Below are positions 31,323-33,303 of a DNA stretch of 33,303 bases, piece after piece. Source of the stretch: Clostridia bacterium (GTDB lineage Bacteria > Bacillota > Clostridia > Lachnospirales > Lachnospiraceae); the NCBI GenBank assembly GCA_029101305.1, contig JAQXQS010000038.1, forward strand, positions 1 to 33,303, given 5' to 3'. Below the pieces are notes generated by a model. That model was not told the origin of the DNA. It saw only the letters and a program-made list of their open reading frames with translations, and did not search any database. Within the stretch, counting starts at the first letter, position 1. Each line of letters starts with the position of its first letter. Made by a program: the position numbers and the translations under genes.

Positions 31323-32258
31323 TCAGTCTCCTTTCTTTGCCAGTCGGATTCTCGGGTCGATCACACCATAGAGAATATCTACAACCAGCATGATTACAAT
31401 ATACATTGCGGAATAAATAAAGCTTAAAGCGATTACTACATTATAGTCATTGGACTGAATGGCATTGACCAGAAGACTTCCAACACCTGGGATAGCGAAA
31501 ATTTTCTCTACTACCAGAGAACCAGTCATCAGGTCTACGATCAATGGTGCCAGAACAGTGATGATCGGGATCAGGGCATTACGAAGTGCGTGACGGAAAA
31601 TCAATGCAGATCCGGAAATACCTTTACTCTCTGCCAGAAGCATGTAATCACTGCCAAGTACCTCCAGCATCTCGCTTCGGGTAAAACGGGCGATGGATGC
31701 CATGGTAAACATGGAAAGGGCGATACTTGGGAGCACACTGGACATTCCTGCATTGTTCGCTTTGTACAGCATTGGGAACCACTGGAGACGGAAACCAAGA
31801 CTGTAGCTGAGCCCAAGGGCAAATACATAGGACGGCACCGACACACCGATAACCGATATGACCGTGGCCAGCGAATCCCATATGGTGTTATGCTTCAATG
31901 CAGCCAATAGTCCCAGAAGCAGCCCGACTATGGCTCCAATGGTAACGGCAAGGCCTCCGATTCCAATAGAAATAGGAAGTCTGGTCTGAATCATCTGGGA
32001 AATGGGGGTATTCTTGGAAATATTGTAGCTGACACCAAGATCACCTTTTAACATGTTCTTTGCATAATTTGCGAACTGGACAACTACCGGTTGGTCCAGA
32101 CCATATTTCACATACAGCGCAGCACGCTGGTCATCATTTAACTTCTCATCATTGAACGGGGAACCCGGCATGAGCTGCATCAGGATAAACAGCACCAGCA
32201 GAATTACCAGCAATGTAAAGAAAGAAGTCAAAACTCGTTTTAACGTATACTTCTTCAC
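31323..32258 (-). CDS. oppB: Oligopeptide ABC transporter permease OppB (GTG start)
   Basis: A 311-residue permease with six membrane helices. The N-terminal helix MKKYTLKRVLTSFFTLLVIL and the MPGSPF motif are typical of OppB/DppB, as is the EAA loop IFRHALRNALIPIITVL and the C-terminal DILYGVIDPRIRL. The start is GTG 32258, with GGAGG about 7 bases upstream; there is no better ATG nearby. It follows oppA after a gap of 258 bp containing a hairpin terminator, so oppA should be made in excess of the membrane parts. Confidence 0.93.
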   Translation of the reverse strand: MKKYTLKRVLTSFFTLLVILLVLFILMQLMPGSPFNDEKLNDDQRAALYVKYGLDQPVVVQFANYAKNMLKGDLGVSYNISKNTPISQMIQTRLPISIGIGGLAVTIGAIVGLLLGLLAALKHNTIWDSLATVISVIGVSVPSYVFALGLSYSLGFRLQWFPMLYKANNAGMSSVLPSIALSMFTMASIARFTRSEMLEVLGSDYMLLAESKGISGSALIFRHALRNALIPIITVLAPLIVDLMTGSLVVEKIFAIPGVGSLLVNAIQSNDYNVVIALSFIYSAMYIVIMLVVDILYGVIDPRIRLAKKGD

Positions 32259-32420
32259 AACAGTTCCTCCTTGGACATTCGTCCGCTGCTATCCACAGAA
32301 CGAACAGCAATATTACAGCTTTGTTACTGTACCTCTGGTGTACGGCAACGTTGTTGTGCGTTCTGTAGGCAGCAACGGCAGTATGATCTGTCACTGGACA
32401 GCCAGCAAACAGTAATTATT
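32259..32420. other. Unexplained oppA-oppB spacer sequence
   Basis: Beyond the oppB ribosome-binding site this stretch contains the inverted repeat ACAGAACG (about 32295-32302) / CGTTCTGT (about 32359-32366), and one plus-strand frame stays open from the oppB region to a TAA at 32413-32415 with protein-like composition (VTVPLVYGNVVVRSVGSNG). No start or binding site supports a gene. It may be leader RNA structure or a decayed fragment. Confidence 0.3.
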
Positions 32421-32458
32421 ACTTCAAAAGCCGCACCGGGTAAAACCCTGGTGCGGCT
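32421..32458 (-). terminator. Hairpin terminator/attenuator between oppA and oppB
   Basis: AGCCGCACC/GGTGCGGCT plus GGGT/ACCC with one bulge and a 3-nt loop (32429-32458); the stem can extend through ACTTC/GAAGT. On the minus strand only four T follow, so partial read-through into oppBCDF is expected. Confidence 0.8.
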
Positions 32459-32516
32459 GAAGTTATTCAATTCTGTAACCGCTTCCTGCTTTCGCTTCAC
32501 AGTTACCAATCAGAAC

Positions 32517-33303
32517 TTATTCAGATTTTACTGCATTTTTGTATACACGGTTCAGTGCGCATGGATGGAAGTCAACGCCTGTTACTGCGCTGGACATCAT
32601 CTCTGCATTTGCCTGTGTGTAAAGTGGGAAGATTACAGCGTCATCCATAACAAGTTTCTCTGCGTCATACATTCTAGCCCAACGTCCCTCAGCATCTGTG
32701 CAAAGGTCACCAGTTGTGCACTCTGCGATGATGGAGTCATAATCTGCATTGCTCCACAGACCATAGTTGTTGGAGTTGTCTGTAATCCACATTCCAAGAT
32801 ATGTCATCGGGTCTGCATAGTCTGGTCCCCAACGGGTAAGAGCTACCTCGTAGGTTCCGTTCTGCATATCCTCAACACGCTGTTTCTTAGGCTCTACTGT
32901 AAGGTTTACAGTTAATCCTGGAAGAGCTGTCTCCCACTGCTCTTTCAGAACCTGTGCAACTTTCTGAGGTGCATCATCAGCGTCAACGATCATATCAAGC
33001 TCGATCTCTGTCTCGCCAAGTTCCTCAAGACTTTTTGCCCAGTAATCAGCAGCTTTCTCTGTGTCATATGCGCAAACATCGGAGAATTTCTCCTTATCTG
33101 CGGAGAAGTCAGATCCGTCAGGACCTGCTGCAAACTGCATAGGAACTGCTGTATAAGTCGGAAGGGAACCATCTTTCAGAACGTCTGTTGTGATGGATTC
33201 ACGATCGATTGCCATTGTCATTGCCATACGGATATTTAAATTTGCAAGCTCTGGAACAGCTGAGATGTTAGGGCTTACATACCAAAGATATCCAGCACCG
33301 ATT
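32517..33303 (-). CDS. oppA: Oligopeptide-binding protein OppA (C-terminal part; N-terminus beyond window)
   Basis: The last 261 residues of a family 5 extracellular solute-binding protein are visible; the signal peptide and N-terminal half lie beyond the window end. The frame is open to the edge without a start being needed. Recognisable family features are NIRMAMTMAIDRESI (the helix after the first lobe), the peptide-site region ALTRWGPDYADPMTYLGMW and the C-terminal block DDAVIFPLYTQANAEMMSSAVTGVDFHP. The lipoprotein binds peptides outside the cell and delivers them to OppBC. It is the first gene of oppABCDF and is followed by an intraoperonic terminator. Confidence 0.92.
   Translation of the reverse strand, partial: IGAGYLWYVSPNISAVPELANLNIRMAMTMAIDRESITTDVLKDGSLPTYTAVPMQFAAGPDGSDFSADKEKFSDVCAYDTEKAADYWAKSLEELGETEIELDMIVDADDAPQKVAQVLKEQWETALPGLTVNLTVEPKKQRVEDMQNGTYEVALTRWGPDYADPMTYLGMWITDNSNNYGLWSNADYDSIIAECTTGDLCTDAEGRWARMYDAEKLVMDDAVIFPLYTQANAEMMSSAVTGVDFHPCALNRVYKNAVKSE

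Overview
The window is about 33.3 kb of chromosome from a low-to-moderate GC Gram-positive anaerobe, most likely a gut Lachnospiraceae (Blautia-like) member of the Clostridia. This rests on near-consensus AGGAGG ribosome-binding sites, sigma-A type promoters, the protein character (Na+-type ATP synthase ring, YbhJ-like hydratase, MocR-type aminotransferase, Opp transporter) and abundant small palindromic intergenic repeats. It is an inference from sequence alone. No tRNA, rRNA, insertion sequence, prophage or CRISPR array is visible.

Layout. Positions 1-2480 (minus) are the start of an F-type ATP synthase operon: AtpZ-like, AtpI-like, subunit a, subunit c and the N-terminal part of subunit b, with a promoter at 2517-2545. 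Then come an orphan sugar-type binding lipoprotein (2932-4032) and an RluA-family pseudouridine synthase (4177-4917). From 5075 to 5888 there is no credible protein gene, but there is a textbook minus-strand promoter, a terminator about 800 nt later and many local inverted repeats between them. I read this as an unannotated large structured RNA and it is the main discovery candidate. An aconitase-superfamily hydratase follows (6291-8549), then a small conserved-looking protein (8732-8998, plus) convergent with a viroplasmin-type RNase H (9053-9691), a D-2-hydroxyacid dehydrogenase and an unknown membrane protein.

Positions 11835-16061 (minus) hold a peptidoglycan cluster: L,D-transpeptidase, D-Ala-D-Ala ligase and MurF. 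These supply the D-Ala-D-Ala dipeptide, attach it to the UDP-MurNAc-tripeptide and cross-link the wall. An aminotransferase (16313-17593, minus) is divergent from a class I methyltransferase (17977-18837, plus). A nine-cysteine 62-residue protein (18940-19128) converges on a radical SAM/SPASM protein that follows a DUF308 membrane protein and a TetR-like regulator. A c-di-GMP GGDEF/EAL protein (22176-24293, minus) is divergent from an OmpR-type response regulator and a 916-residue sensor kinase (24582-28079, plus). The right end (28217-33303, minus) is an oppABCDF peptide importer whose binding protein gene is cut by the window edge.

Intergenic spaces carry several families of short palindromic repeats, including a 73-bp element in two copies (4969-5041 and 11485-11557), a 40-bp element (2891-2930 and 14466-14504), and hairpin clusters at 6096-6227, 11559-11770 and 13251-13394. 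Longer open frames extending from RluA and the 211-residue membrane protein into these repeats are start-site artefacts.
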